DNA of 8,152 nt, taken from NCBI GenBank assembly GCA_017646485.1, contig JAGCML010000181.1, forward strand, positions 1-8,152, given 5' to 3'. This stretch comes from Kiritimatiellia bacterium (GTDB taxonomy: Bacteria > Verrucomicrobiota > Kiritimatiellia > RFP12 > DVOR01). Below are positions 1-5,531 of the stretch, one piece after another (the stretch's first letter is position 1; the number at the start of each line of letters is the position of its first letter). The notes beneath the pieces were generated by a model. It made no database searches. It was not told the DNA's origin and saw only the letters and a program-made list of their open reading frames with translations. The position numbers were made by a program, and so were the translations under genes.

Positions 1-1114
1 CCGATAACAACGTAAAGGGTTGATAAATCCATCGCCACCAAGCGCCACGTTCCATCTTTTGAGGGAGTGAAGTCAATTTCTCAATTGTAATTAACACGCC
101 ATAGAGAACACCCCACAAGATGAACGTCCAGTTGGCACCATGCCAGATACCTGTTGCAAACCAAACCACGAATAGATTAAAAACCATTCGTACAGGATTC
201 TTAACGCGTGAGCCTCCTAATGGGAAATAAAGATAATCACGGAACCAACTCCCCAACGAGATATGCCACCGGCGCCAAAACTCCGTAACACTCTTAGAGA
301 TATAGGGATAATTGAAGTTCATCGGGAAGTTAAAGCCAAACATCAAGCCCAAACCAATCGCCATCTCCGAATAGCCACTAAAGTCAAAGAAGATTTGTAA
401 GGTGTAGCAAATCGCCCCCAACCATGCCATGCTGACTGATAAATCTGATGCCTCAAAGGCTTTATCCGCTACAATCGCAAAGAGGTTGGCTAATAACATC
501 TTCTTGTTAAAGCCATACAAGAAACGTAAAACGCCTTGCGAAAACATCCCAAATGTAATCTTACGATACTCAATTTGTCGGCAAACGGTCGTGTATCGTA
601 CAATCGGTCCTGCGATAAGTTGGGGAAATAAGGCAATGTACAATCCAATAAATGCAGGATTCTTCTGTACCGGAATTCCTCGATAGACATCAATCACGTA
701 ACTCATCGCCTGGAAGGTGAAAAAGGAAATGCCAATCGGCAAAATGAAACTCGTTTGTGGAATAACCCCTTGCCAAAAAGGAAAAAGTGATCGGCAGATA
801 TCTGTTACGAAATTACAGTATTTGTAAACAAACAATACCGAGAGATTCGCCACCACCGCAATCGTCAAAACCACCTTACACCAAAACTCTGCTCGTTTGA
901 CTTGCTTTCTTACCCCTGCGATCAACATCGCAGCAAGATAATTAAAGACAATCGAACCCAACATCACAAGGACAAACTTTGGTTCACCCCACGCATAAAA
1001 GAAAAGCGATGCAAGCAATAGCCAATAATTCTTAGCCCAATCTGCCAAAACAAAATAAACACCTAAAACAATTGGCAAAAATAGGAATAAAAATTCTAAA
1101 CTCGTAAATAACAT
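1..1114 (-). CDS. MBOAT-family membrane O-acyltransferase, AlgI-like (3' end cut by window edge)
   Basis: This frame is open for 371 codons from an ATG at 1114 to the left edge, so the C-terminus lies outside the window. An AAAGGA ribosome site sits 9 nt upstream of the ATG. The N-terminus is a hydrophobic helix (MLFTSLEFLFLFLP), followed by several more membrane segments. Family signatures appear in order: LPIGISFFTFQAMSYVIDVY, FPQLIAGPIVRY, FFDFSGYSEMAIGLGLMFGF, EFWRRWHISLGSWFRDYLYF and ATGIWHGANWTFILWG. The last contains His325, which matches the catalytic MBOAT histidine; His284 lies in the WRRWH motif. Relatives (AlgI, PatA, DltB-like) sit in the inner membrane and pass acyl groups, usually acetyl, towards the periplasm for modifying polysaccharide or cell wall. 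The acceptor cannot be told from this fragment; a periplasmic AlgJ/AlgX-like partner would be expected just beyond the left edge. The gene is more AT-rich than the ribosomal genes beside it and appears to be a separate transcription unit. Confidence 0.93.
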   Translation of the reverse strand, partial: MLFTSLEFLFLFLPIVLGVYFVLADWAKNYWLLLASLFFYAWGEPKFVLVMLGSIVFNYLAAMLIAGVRKQVKRAEFWCKVVLTIAVVANLSVLFVYKYCNFVTDICRSLFPFWQGVIPQTSFILPIGISFFTFQAMSYVIDVYRGIPVQKNPAFIGLYIALFPQLIAGPIVRYTTVCRQIEYRKITFGMFSQGVLRFLYGFNKKMLLANLFAIVADKAFEASDLSVSMAWLGAICYTLQIFFDFSGYSEMAIGLGLMFGFNFPMNFNYPYISKSVTEFWRRWHISLGSWFRDYLYFPLGGSRVKNPVRMVFNLFVVWFATGIWHGANWTFILWGVLYGVLITIEKLTSLPQKMERGAWWRWIYQPFTLLS

Positions 1115-1194
1115 GTCAGATATTCCTTTACAACGAAATAGCGACCGCCACCTTTAAACATAGCCGTCCCATCATTTCTCACTTCGTTACACCT

Positions 1195-1224
1195 ATTATA
1201 CCCCCAGTCATCCTATCAACGCAA
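1195..1224 (-). promoter_or_regulatory. Candidate sigma-70 promoter for the MBOAT gene
   Basis: On the minus strand a perfect TATAAT (1195-1200) is preceded, after an 18-base spacer, by TTGCGT (1219-1224), a weak -35 matching only the TTG of TTGACA. Transcription would start near 1188 and give a leader of roughly 75 nt before the ATG at 1114. The -10 is convincing by position, just after the operon terminator and ahead of an isolated gene. The -35 is poor, so another factor or an activator could be involved. Confidence 0.45.
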
Positions 1225-1255
1225 GACTTTTCACTTCCATACACCACATTTCCCT

Positions 1256-1317
1256 ATTCGTGTCTATTCGTTTCATTCGTGGTTCATTTTCGTGTATTTC
1301 GAGTATTTCGTGGTTTC
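1256..1317. repeat. Quasi-periodic ATTTCG intergenic repeat
   Basis: Six copies of ATT(T)(T)CG begin at 1256, 1266, 1275, 1286, 1296 and 1305, a step of 9 to 11 bases. Linkers are mostly TGT, AGT or TGGTTTC. The 9-mer TTCGTGGTT occurs at 1276-1284 and 1307-1315, again at 1362-1370, and in degraded form (TTCTGTGGTT) at 1413-1422. The block is noncoding and lies just upstream of the candidate MBOAT promoter. It resembles dispersed intergenic repeats I associate with some environmental bacterial genomes, but a genome-wide search would be needed to show that. Confidence 0.6.
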
Positions 1318-1333
1318 TAAATTCACATGCAGT

Positions 1334-1349
1334 CCTGCGCCGCAGGCGC
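1334..1349. repeat. Small GC-rich palindrome inside the repeat region
   Basis: CCTGCG (1334-1339) and CGCAGG (1341-1346) form a perfect inverted repeat around one base. The overlapping pair GCGCC (1337-1341) and GGCGC (1345-1349) can fold with a GCA loop. It is a GC-rich island in AT-rich surroundings and splits the TTCGTGGTT copies into two groups. No U-tract follows it, so I do not call it a terminator. Confidence 0.4.
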
Positions 1350-1464
1350 TTTTTCGACTTTTTCGTGGTTAATCCTCACACTGGCAGCCCTGCTACTGGC
1401 ACTTTCTGCGTATTCTGTGGTTTTCCCTCACAGCATCCTTCTGTAAACCCACTTCGCATAGAAT

Positions 1465-1496
1465 AAAAAACGGCACCTCACAAATGTGAGATGCCG
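1465..1496 (-). terminator. Rho-independent terminator of the ribosomal operon
   Basis: Read on the minus strand, CGGCATCTCACA and TGTGAGGTGCCG (1471-1496) form a 12-bp arm with a single T-G wobble and a very short loop, followed at once by six T residues (1470-1465). It lies 23 bases past the rplQ stop codon. On the plus strand the hairpin is followed only by TTTC, so it is mainly one-directional. This marks the end of the operon. Confidence 0.92.
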
Positions 1497-1519
1497 TTTC
1501 TGAAAGAAGATTGGACTTC

Positions 1520-1912
1520 TTATTCAGCAGCAGGAGTTGCTTCTTCCGCAGCAGGAGCGGCGGTAACCCATTCGAGGACGCACATTTCTGCAGCGTCACC
1601 ACGGCGGGCGCCGATCTTGGTGATGCGGGTGAAGCCGCCATTGCGGCCTTCCTGAGCGGGGACAACCACGTCGAAGAGGCGCTTGGTCGCTTCAGGGCTG
1701 CGCAAACGAGCAGCGGCGAGGCGACGGGCAGCGAGAGTGCCCTTGCGAGCGAGGGTCACGAGCTTTTCAGCATCCTTGCGAGCCTGCTTGGCCTTCTTGA
1801 GGGTGGTGGTGATCTTGTCGTTGATAATCAGCGCGGCACAGAGCATGCGGATGAGCTGCTCGCGGTGCTCGGGGCTGCGACCAAATTTCTTATTGAGGCG
1901 TTTATGACGCAT
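1520..1912 (-). CDS. rplQ: 50S ribosomal protein L17
   Basis: The 130-residue product matches bacterial L17 along its length. The N-terminus MRHKRLNKKFGRSPEHREQL carries the rRNA-binding basic start; ITTTLKKAKQARKDAEKLVTLA and RRLAAARLRS follow, and GGFTRITKIGARRGDAAEM is the conserved C-terminal motif near residues 92-110. L17 binds 23S rRNA at the peptide exit side of the large subunit. The last ~15 residues (WVTAAPAAEEATPAAE) form an Ala/Glu tail that varies between species. The ATG at 1912 has an AAGGA site 9 nt upstream and begins 27 nt after the rpoA stop, consistent with cotranscription. It is the last gene before the terminator, as L17 is in the alpha operons of many bacteria. Confidence 0.98.
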   Translation of the reverse strand: MRHKRLNKKFGRSPEHREQLIRMLCAALIINDKITTTLKKAKQARKDAEKLVTLARKGTLAARRLAAARLRSPEATKRLFDVVVPAQEGRNGGFTRITKIGARRGDAAEMCVLEWVTAAPAAEEATPAAE

Positions 1913-1939
1913 GGTAAGTGTTCCTTAGTGAAACGCGGT

Positions 1940-2935
1940 TCAGTCGTTGGACTTGTCGAGAAGGTTCTGATCGAACTTATATCCGAGGCAAAGGCCCATT
2001 TCCTGAAGTTTTTCCTTGATCTCAGTGAGAGACTTCTTGCCGAAGTTGCGATACTTGAGCATGTCTGCTTCAGTCTTCATCACCAATTCGCCAACAGTCT
2101 TAATGTCAGCGCTATTCAAGCAGTTAGCCGAACGCACGGAGAGCTCAATTTCGTTGACGCTCATATTGAGCTTACGACGGAGTTCTTCCTGTTCGGAAGC
2201 ATCCTTCTGGTGAGGAGATTCGAAGATGAGGGTGTCTTCGGAGGTGACGAAGGCTTCCAAGTGGTGGCTCAAGAGAGCAGCACTGGTCTTAAGGGCTTCG
2301 TCAGGGGAGACACGACCATCGGTCCAAATGTCAAGCACGAGCTTCTCGTAGTCGGTGCGCTGACCCACGCGGGTATTCACCACATCGTAGTTGACGCGCG
2401 TCACGGGCGAGAATGCGGAATCAATCGGAATAACCCCAATGTCGAAAGAGGGTTCTTTATTGCCTTCAGCAAGGCAGAAACCACGGCCAACGCCGACGAG
2501 TGCTTCCAATTTGAGAGTGCCGTCTGTGTCAAGCGTAGCGATAACCTGGTCGGGATTCAACACCTCAATGGAGTTGTCCACGGCGAAGTCAGCAGCAGTG
2601 ACGACACAGGGGCCCTGCTTGTTGAGCGTGATCCAACGCGTTTCGCGGGTGAAGCTCTTGAGCAAGACTTTCTTAAGGTTCAGCACAATGTCGGTGACAT
2701 CTTCAGAGATACCGGGCAACGAGCAGAACTCGTGCGCAGCACCGTCAATCTTAATGGCCTTGATGGCAAACCCCTCGATCGAGGAAAGGAGCACGCGGCG
2801 CAACGAGTTACCAATCGTACGCCCATAACCGATTTCAAAAGGATCGGCAGTATAACGGGTGTAGGTCTCGGTAGCCGTGGCGTCATCGCGAACGATACGG
2901 GTGGGCATTTCAAAGCGACTCAAACGAATCGGCAT
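1940..2935 (-). CDS. rpoA: DNA-directed RNA polymerase subunit alpha
   Basis: The 331-residue product has the usual alpha size and layout. The N-terminal assembly domain (about 1-235) contains FEIGYGRTIGNSLRRVLLSS, the dimerisation helix region, and KSFTRETRWITLN. A short acidic linker leads to the C-terminal domain (about 257-322) with SVRSANCLNSADIKTVGEL and RNFGKKSLTEIKEKLQEMG; Arg268, Asn271, Lys300 and Ser302 match the residues that contact UP-element DNA in E. coli alpha. I chose the ATG at 2935 because it gives the conserved start and has an AAAGGA site 9 nt upstream. An in-frame ATG at 3001 would add 22 unrelated residues encoded by the intergenic hairpin. The protein seeds core polymerase assembly and docks activators. 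Confidence 0.98.
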   Translation of the reverse strand: MPIRLSRFEMPTRIVRDDATATETYTRYTADPFEIGYGRTIGNSLRRVLLSSIEGFAIKAIKIDGAAHEFCSLPGISEDVTDIVLNLKKVLLKSFTRETRWITLNKQGPCVVTAADFAVDNSIEVLNPDQVIATLDTDGTLKLEALVGVGRGFCLAEGNKEPSFDIGVIPIDSAFSPVTRVNYDVVNTRVGQRTDYEKLVLDIWTDGRVSPDEALKTSAALLSHHLEAFVTSEDTLIFESPHQKDASEQEELRRKLNMSVNEIELSVRSANCLNSADIKTVGELVMKTEADMLKYRNFGKKSLTEIKEKLQEMGLCLGYKFDQNLLDKSND

Positions 2936-2944
2936 AATGTTCCG

Positions 2945-2950
2945 TCCTTT
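2945..2950 (-). promoter_or_regulatory. Ribosome binding site that fixes the rpoA start
   Basis: AAAGGA on the minus strand stands 9 nt before the ATG at 2935 and supports that start over the in-frame ATG at 3001. It lies 7 nt downstream of a 12-bp hairpin, so ribosome loading could be sensitive to folding there. Confidence 0.75.
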
Positions 2951-2957
2951 CTGACGA

Positions 2958-2988
2958 GGGTCGTACGAAAAACCAATTCGTACGACCC
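2958..2988 (-). promoter_or_regulatory. Perfect 12-bp hairpin between rpsD and rpoA
   Basis: GGGTCGTACGAA (2958-2969) and TTCGTACGACCC (2977-2988) are exact reverse complements around a 7-base loop. The transcript would fold into a strong stem. No run of T follows on the minus strand (the next bases are TCGTCAG), so it is not a normal intrinsic terminator. It sits 18 nt after the rpsD stop and just ahead of the rpoA ribosome site. Possible roles are mRNA processing, protection of the upstream 3' end, or translational control of rpoA, for example by S4. Which of these applies is inference. Confidence 0.7.
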
Positions 2989-3006
2989 GATGGGGCAACA
3001 ATTGGA

Positions 3007-3612
3007 TTAGCGAGAGTAAAGTTCGACGATGAGCTGGACGTCAATATTTTCCGGGATTTCCGCACGTTCAGGAACGCTGAGGAGGGTACCGGTCATATTG
3101 CCCTCATCCCACTGGAGCCACGAAGCAAGCGTGGTGCGGGGGTTCTTGAGGGATTCGACGATCACGCTCATAGAGCGATCTTTCTCGCGGACTCCAACGG
3201 TCTGACCAGGCTTCACGATGTAGGAAGCGATGTTGCAGACCTCACCATCAACAGTGATGTGACAGTGGGAGACCAACTGGCGAGCAGCAGCACGGGTGGG
3301 TGCTAAGCCGAGACGGTAGACAATGTTGTCCAAACGCGTTTCGCAAAGCTGGAGGAGGATATCACCGGTCTTGCCCTGCTTGGCCTTAGCGCGCTCAAAG
3401 AAGATGCGGAACTGACGTTCCAACATGCCATAGATGTACTTGGCCTTCTGCTTTTCGCGGAGCTGAACACCATATTCAGAGAGCTTGCGACGACGATTTG
3501 CGCCATGCTGTCCGGGAGGATTCGTGCGCTTTTCGAGCACTTTGTCCGGCCCGTAGATGGGTTCGCCGAAGCGACGGGAAATCTTGGTGCGGGGACCTGT
3601 ATAACGAGCCAT
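3007..3612 (-). CDS. rpsD: 30S ribosomal protein S4
   Basis: The 201-residue product is a full-length S4, a primary 16S rRNA binder that nucleates assembly of the 30S body. The start [20 protein letters not shown] is typical. The S4 RNA-binding domain runs from about 92 to 155, with its hallmark [20 protein letters not shown] followed by HCHITVDG. The N-terminus lacks the four-cysteine zinc knuckle seen in some S4 proteins, so this is the zinc-free type. The ATG at 3612 is 3 nt past the rpsK stop and uses an AGGAGGG site embedded in the last codons of rpsK, so the two genes are probably translationally coupled. In E. coli S4 represses its own operon, and the hairpin after this gene is a possible local target, though that is inference. 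Confidence 0.98.
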   Translation of the reverse strand: MARYTGPRTKISRRFGEPIYGPDKVLEKRTNPPGQHGANRRRKLSEYGVQLREKQKAKYIYGMLERQFRIFFERAKAKQGKTGDILLQLCETRLDNIVYRLGLAPTRAAARQLVSHCHITVDGEVCNIASYIVKPGQTVGVREKDRSMSVIVESLKNPRTTLASWLQWDEGNMTGTLLSVPERAEIPENIDVQLIVELYSR

Positions 3613-3615
3613 GGA

Positions 3616-4101
3616 TTAGACCCTCCTGCGCTTGCGAGGACGGCAGCCGTTGTGTGCGACAGGCGTGCAGTCTTTAATGCAAGTAACGTGAATGCCAACG
3701 GACTGGATAGCGCGGACAGCGGATTCGCGACCTGCGCCAGCGCCCTGCATGCGGACTTCCACTTCGTGCATGCCGCGGGCATAAGCCGTGCGAGCAGCAT
3801 CCTGAGCCACCATCGTAGCAGCAAAGGCAGTGGACTTACGAGAACCCTTGAAGCCTGCCTTACCAGAGGAGCTCCAGGAAATCACGCCGCCACGGGCATC
3901 AGCAATGGACACCAACGTGTTGTTGTAAGTGGCGCGGATGAAGGCGATGCCAGCCGGCATAACCTTGGCTTTCGACTTTTTCTTAGCGGCCTCGGCATCC
4001 GCAGCAGCTGCTGCAGGATCTGCCGCGAGGATAGCCTGAGCCTCGCTCATCGCGGGCTTCTGCTCCTCAACGGGGGCCTGTTCTTTAATTTCTTCGCTCA
4101 T
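3616..4101 (-). CDS. rpsK: 30S ribosomal protein S11 with N-terminal extension
   Basis: From about residue 48 to the end the product is a standard S11, with IAFIRATYNNTLVSIADARG, SSSGKAGFKGSRKSTAFAA, GAGAGRESAVRAIQSVGIHV and the terminal DCTPVAHNGCRPRKRRRV. S11 lies on the platform of the 30S subunit near the mRNA exit channel. The first ~45 residues are an acidic, Ala-rich stretch (MSEEIKEQAPVEEQKP, then ADPAAAAADAEAAKKKSKAK), making it 161 residues against about 129 in E. coli. I chose the ATG at 4101; a GTG two codons upstream (4107) is also in frame. The ribosome site is weak (AGAGAG). Internal ATGs at codons 18 and 48 exist, and the second would give a core-only protein, but its spacing to an upstream purine run is poor. 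Confidence 0.95.
   Translation of the reverse strand: MSEEIKEQAPVEEQKPAMSEAQAILAADPAAAAADAEAAKKKSKAKVMPAGIAFIRATYNNTLVSIADARGGVISWSSSGKAGFKGSRKSTAFAATMVAQDAARTAYARGMHEVEVRMQGAGAGRESAVRAIQSVGIHVTCIKDCTPVAHNGCRPRKRRRV
3621..3627 (-). promoter_or_regulatory. rpsD ribosome binding site inside the rpsK 3' end
   Basis: AGGAGGG on the minus strand is the strongest Shine-Dalgarno in the window. It is made by the Arg-Arg-Val codons at the end of rpsK and lies 8 nt before the rpsD ATG. A ribosome finishing S11 is therefore placed to start S4. Confidence 0.85.
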
Positions 4102-4119
4102 GTGCACTCTCTAGAGGGA

Positions 4120-4491
4120 TTACTTCTCACGAACGGTGGAAACCGTCTTCTTGGAGCCCTTACGTGTACGGGCGTTCGTCTTGGTGCGCTGACCACGGCA
4201 AGGGAGACCGCGCTTGTGGCGATAACCACGGTAGGTCCCGATGCTCATCAGGCGGCGAATATTTCCAGAAACTTCACGACGAAGGTCGCCTTCTACGCGA
4301 TAGTTTTCCTGGATGTAGGTAACAATCTGACGGATTTCGTCTGGCGTGAGGAGATCGGCCTTCTTACCAATCTCAATCTTGCACGCTTCAACAATGTCCA
4401 TTGCCCGCTTGGGGCCAATACCGTGGATGTACCGCAATGCGTACTCGATACGCTTGCTGCCCGGGACATCCACACCCATCAATCTCGGCAT
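4120..4491 (-). CDS. rpsM: 30S ribosomal protein S13
   Basis: The 123-residue product is full-length S13. It begins MPRLMGVDVPGSKRIEYALR, continues YIHGIGPKRAMDIVE with the helix-hairpin-helix-like GIG motif, and ends with the basic tail RGYRHKRGLPCRGQRTKTNA plus RTRKGSKKT, which contacts the P-site tRNA and 16S rRNA. S13 sits on the 30S head and forms bridges to the 50S subunit. The ATG at 4491 has GGAG 8 nt upstream and lies 15 nt after the rpmJ stop; the stop is 18 nt before the chosen rpsK start. All residues I would expect are present and nothing about the gene looks altered. Confidence 0.98.
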   Translation of the reverse strand: MPRLMGVDVPGSKRIEYALRYIHGIGPKRAMDIVEACKIEIGKKADLLTPDEIRQIVTYIQENYRVEGDLRREVSGNIRRLMSIGTYRGYRHKRGLPCRGQRTKTNARTRKGSKKTVSTVREK

Positions 4492-4506
4492 GTCTTTTTC
4501 TCCGGT

Positions 4507-4620
4507 TTAACCTTGACGCTGTTTGTGGCGAGGATTCGTGCAGATAACGCGCACGATCCCTTTGCGCCGAATGATACGGCACTGTTCACAAATACGTTTG
4601 ACAGAACTACGAACTTTCAT
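4507..4620 (-). CDS. rpmJ: 50S ribosomal protein L36
   Basis: The 37-residue product [20 protein letters not shown]... is a complete L36, the smallest ribosomal protein. Its zinc ligands are intact: Cys11, Cys14, Cys27 and His32, so this is the zinc-binding form. The open frame extends 25 codons upstream, but that part covers the promoter and ribosome site. The ATG at 4620 gives the conserved N-terminus, with AAGGA 7 nt upstream. It is the first gene after the internal promoter and opens the alpha-operon segment. infA, often found just before rpmJ, is absent here. Confidence 0.98.
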   Translation of the reverse strand: MKVRSSVKRICEQCRIIRRKGIVRVICTNPRHKQRQG

Positions 4621-4627
4621 GGCCTGT

Positions 4628-4647
4628 TCCTTTTCAGTCCTTTTCAG
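4628..4647 (-). repeat. Tandem 10-base repeat duplicating the rpmJ ribosome site
   Basis: CTGAAAAGGA occurs twice in direct succession on the minus strand (4638-4647 and 4628-4637). Each copy holds an AAAAGGA Shine-Dalgarno. The proximal copy is correctly spaced for the rpmJ ATG at 4620; the distal one is too far to serve the same start directly. It lies within the short predicted leader of the internal promoter. Confidence 0.75.
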
Positions 4648-4659
4648 AATGAGTGGAAT

Positions 4660-4689
4660 AGTATACCGCAACTTGCGGTCGTCTGTCCA
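4660..4689 (-). promoter_or_regulatory. Strong internal promoter ahead of rpmJ
   Basis: On the minus strand TGGACA (4684-4689, 5 of 6 to TTGACA) and TATACT (4660-4665, 5 of 6 to TATAAT) are separated by 18 bases. Upstream lies an AT-rich tract (about 4691-4713) with A and T runs resembling an UP element, which alpha C-terminal domains bind. The spacer contains a 13-base palindrome, CCGCAA-C-TTGCGG on the plus strand (4666-4678), directly beside the -10. Transcription would start near 4653, leaving a leader of about 33 nt. It should drive rpmJ through rplQ independently of the upstream genes, and the palindrome may be an operator. Confidence 0.72.
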
Positions 4690-4708
4690 CAACAAAAAGC
4701 AAAAAATT

Positions 4709-5512
4709 TTAACTTTTCATCCAATCCGCCGACCAAGGGTCTGCTTCATACCAGGGAGTTAAAATTTCTGCCCCATCTTTGAGCACCGCCACGGTATACT
4801 CAAAGTGTGCGGTCGGAAGCCCGTCCCGCGAAACAACTGTCCATCCATCAGAGAGGACGCGGACGGACGCCTTGCCGAGGTTGACCATTGGTTCAATGGC
4901 CAGAGTCATTCCTTCGTGCAATATGGGTCCTCTGCCCGGTTTTCCATAATTGGGAACCGGCGGGTCTTCGTGGAGGTGACGCCCCACGCCATGACCAGTG
5001 TACTCTCTGACTACCGTGCATCCGCCATCTGCGACCGTCTTCTCCACAAGATGTGAAATATCCGACAGGTGGACTCCGGGCCGTATAGCCTGTACGGCCG
5101 TTTCAAGGGACTGTCGGGTGACGCGCAATAACCGACGGACGTCGGCAGTAACTGCTTCGGCTCCGCCGACAATCACAGTGCGTGTATTGTCGCCATAGTA
5201 GCCGTGGTAAGAACCGCAAACATCAAGGCTTACAATGTCCCCGCGCTGGAGGACGCGTGCGCCGGGGATGCCGTGGATAACCTCTTCGTTTACGGAAATA
5301 CAAAGTGCGCCTGGGAAACCATTGTAACCCAAGCATCCGGATTTTGCAGTGCCATCGCCAAGCGTAGCAATATATGCACGAGCGAAAGCATCAATCTCTC
5401 CGGTCGTTACACCGGGACGAACTTGTTCGCAGCACGCATTCAAGAGGTTGGCCATCATTCGACCAACAGTACGCATGTGCGGCATTTCTTCCTGTGTAAT
5501 CAGCTTAATCAT
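4709..5512 (-). CDS. map: Type I methionine aminopeptidase
   Basis: The 267-residue product has the pita-bread aminopeptidase fold and removes the initiator methionine from new proteins in the cytoplasm. The five metal ligands are present: Asp97 and Asp108 (in [19 protein letters not shown]), His174 ([19 protein letters not shown]), Glu207 (LAIEPMV) and Glu238 (AHFEYTVAV). The substrate-side histidines His80 (EVIHGIPG) and His181 are also there. Length and spacing match E. coli Map closely. I chose the ATG at 5512, giving [10 protein letters not shown]. The open frame continues upstream to 5596, but that would add a basic segment overlapping adk. The ribosome site before 5512 is weak (GAAGCGAG region), and adk ends 19 nt upstream, so coupling to adk is likely. 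The stop lies just before the promoter for rpmJ. Confidence 0.97.
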   Translation of the reverse strand: MIKLITQEEMPHMRTVGRMMANLLNACCEQVRPGVTTGEIDAFARAYIATLGDGTAKSGCLGYNGFPGALCISVNEEVIHGIPGARVLQRGDIVSLDVCGSYHGYYGDNTRTVIVGGAEAVTADVRRLLRVTRQSLETAVQAIRPGVHLSDISHLVEKTVADGGCTVVREYTGHGVGRHLHEDPPVPNYGKPGRGPILHEGMTLAIEPMVNLGKASVRVLSDGWTVVSRDGLPTAHFEYTVAVLKDGAEILTPWYEADPWSADWMKS

Positions 5513-5531
5513 AAAATCAAATCTCGCTTCT

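Larger units (their letters stand above)
1115..1519. other. 405-base spacer between rplQ and the MBOAT gene
   Basis: I see no believable gene here. A plus-strand open frame at 1260-1466 is only the repeat read in translation (rich in Phe, Ser and Arg, with no family resemblance). From right to left the spacer holds the rplQ terminator, a degenerate TTCTGTGGTT/TTTCGTGGTT segment, a small GC-rich palindrome, a tight ATTTCG repeat block, and a candidate promoter plus leader for the MBOAT gene. Base composition changes here from the balanced-to-GC-rich operon to AT-rich DNA. Confidence 0.8.

Noticed and set aside
1256..1422. Possible CRISPR array
   Set aside because: Units are only about 10 bases apart with no unique spacers of CRISPR length and no exact long repeats.
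1260..1466. A 68-codon plus-strand frame over the ATTTCG repeat
   Set aside because: It is a translation of the noncoding repeat, without a good ribosome site or family similarity.
2936..3001. Upstream in-frame ATG extending RpoA by 22 residues
   Set aside because: The extension is encoded by the intergenic hairpin, is not like any alpha N-terminus, and the ATG at 2935 has a well-spaced ribosome site.
1511..3010. A 499-codon open frame on the plus strand opposite rplQ and rpoA
   Set aside because: It is antisense to two certain genes, crosses their intergenic gap, and resembles no family. It results from codon bias on the coding strand leaving few stops.
3505..4782. A 425-codon open frame on the plus strand opposite rpsD, rpsK, rpsM and rpmJ
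   Set aside because: It spans four unrelated minus-strand genes and the promoter, and has no recognisable domain, so it is a shadow frame.
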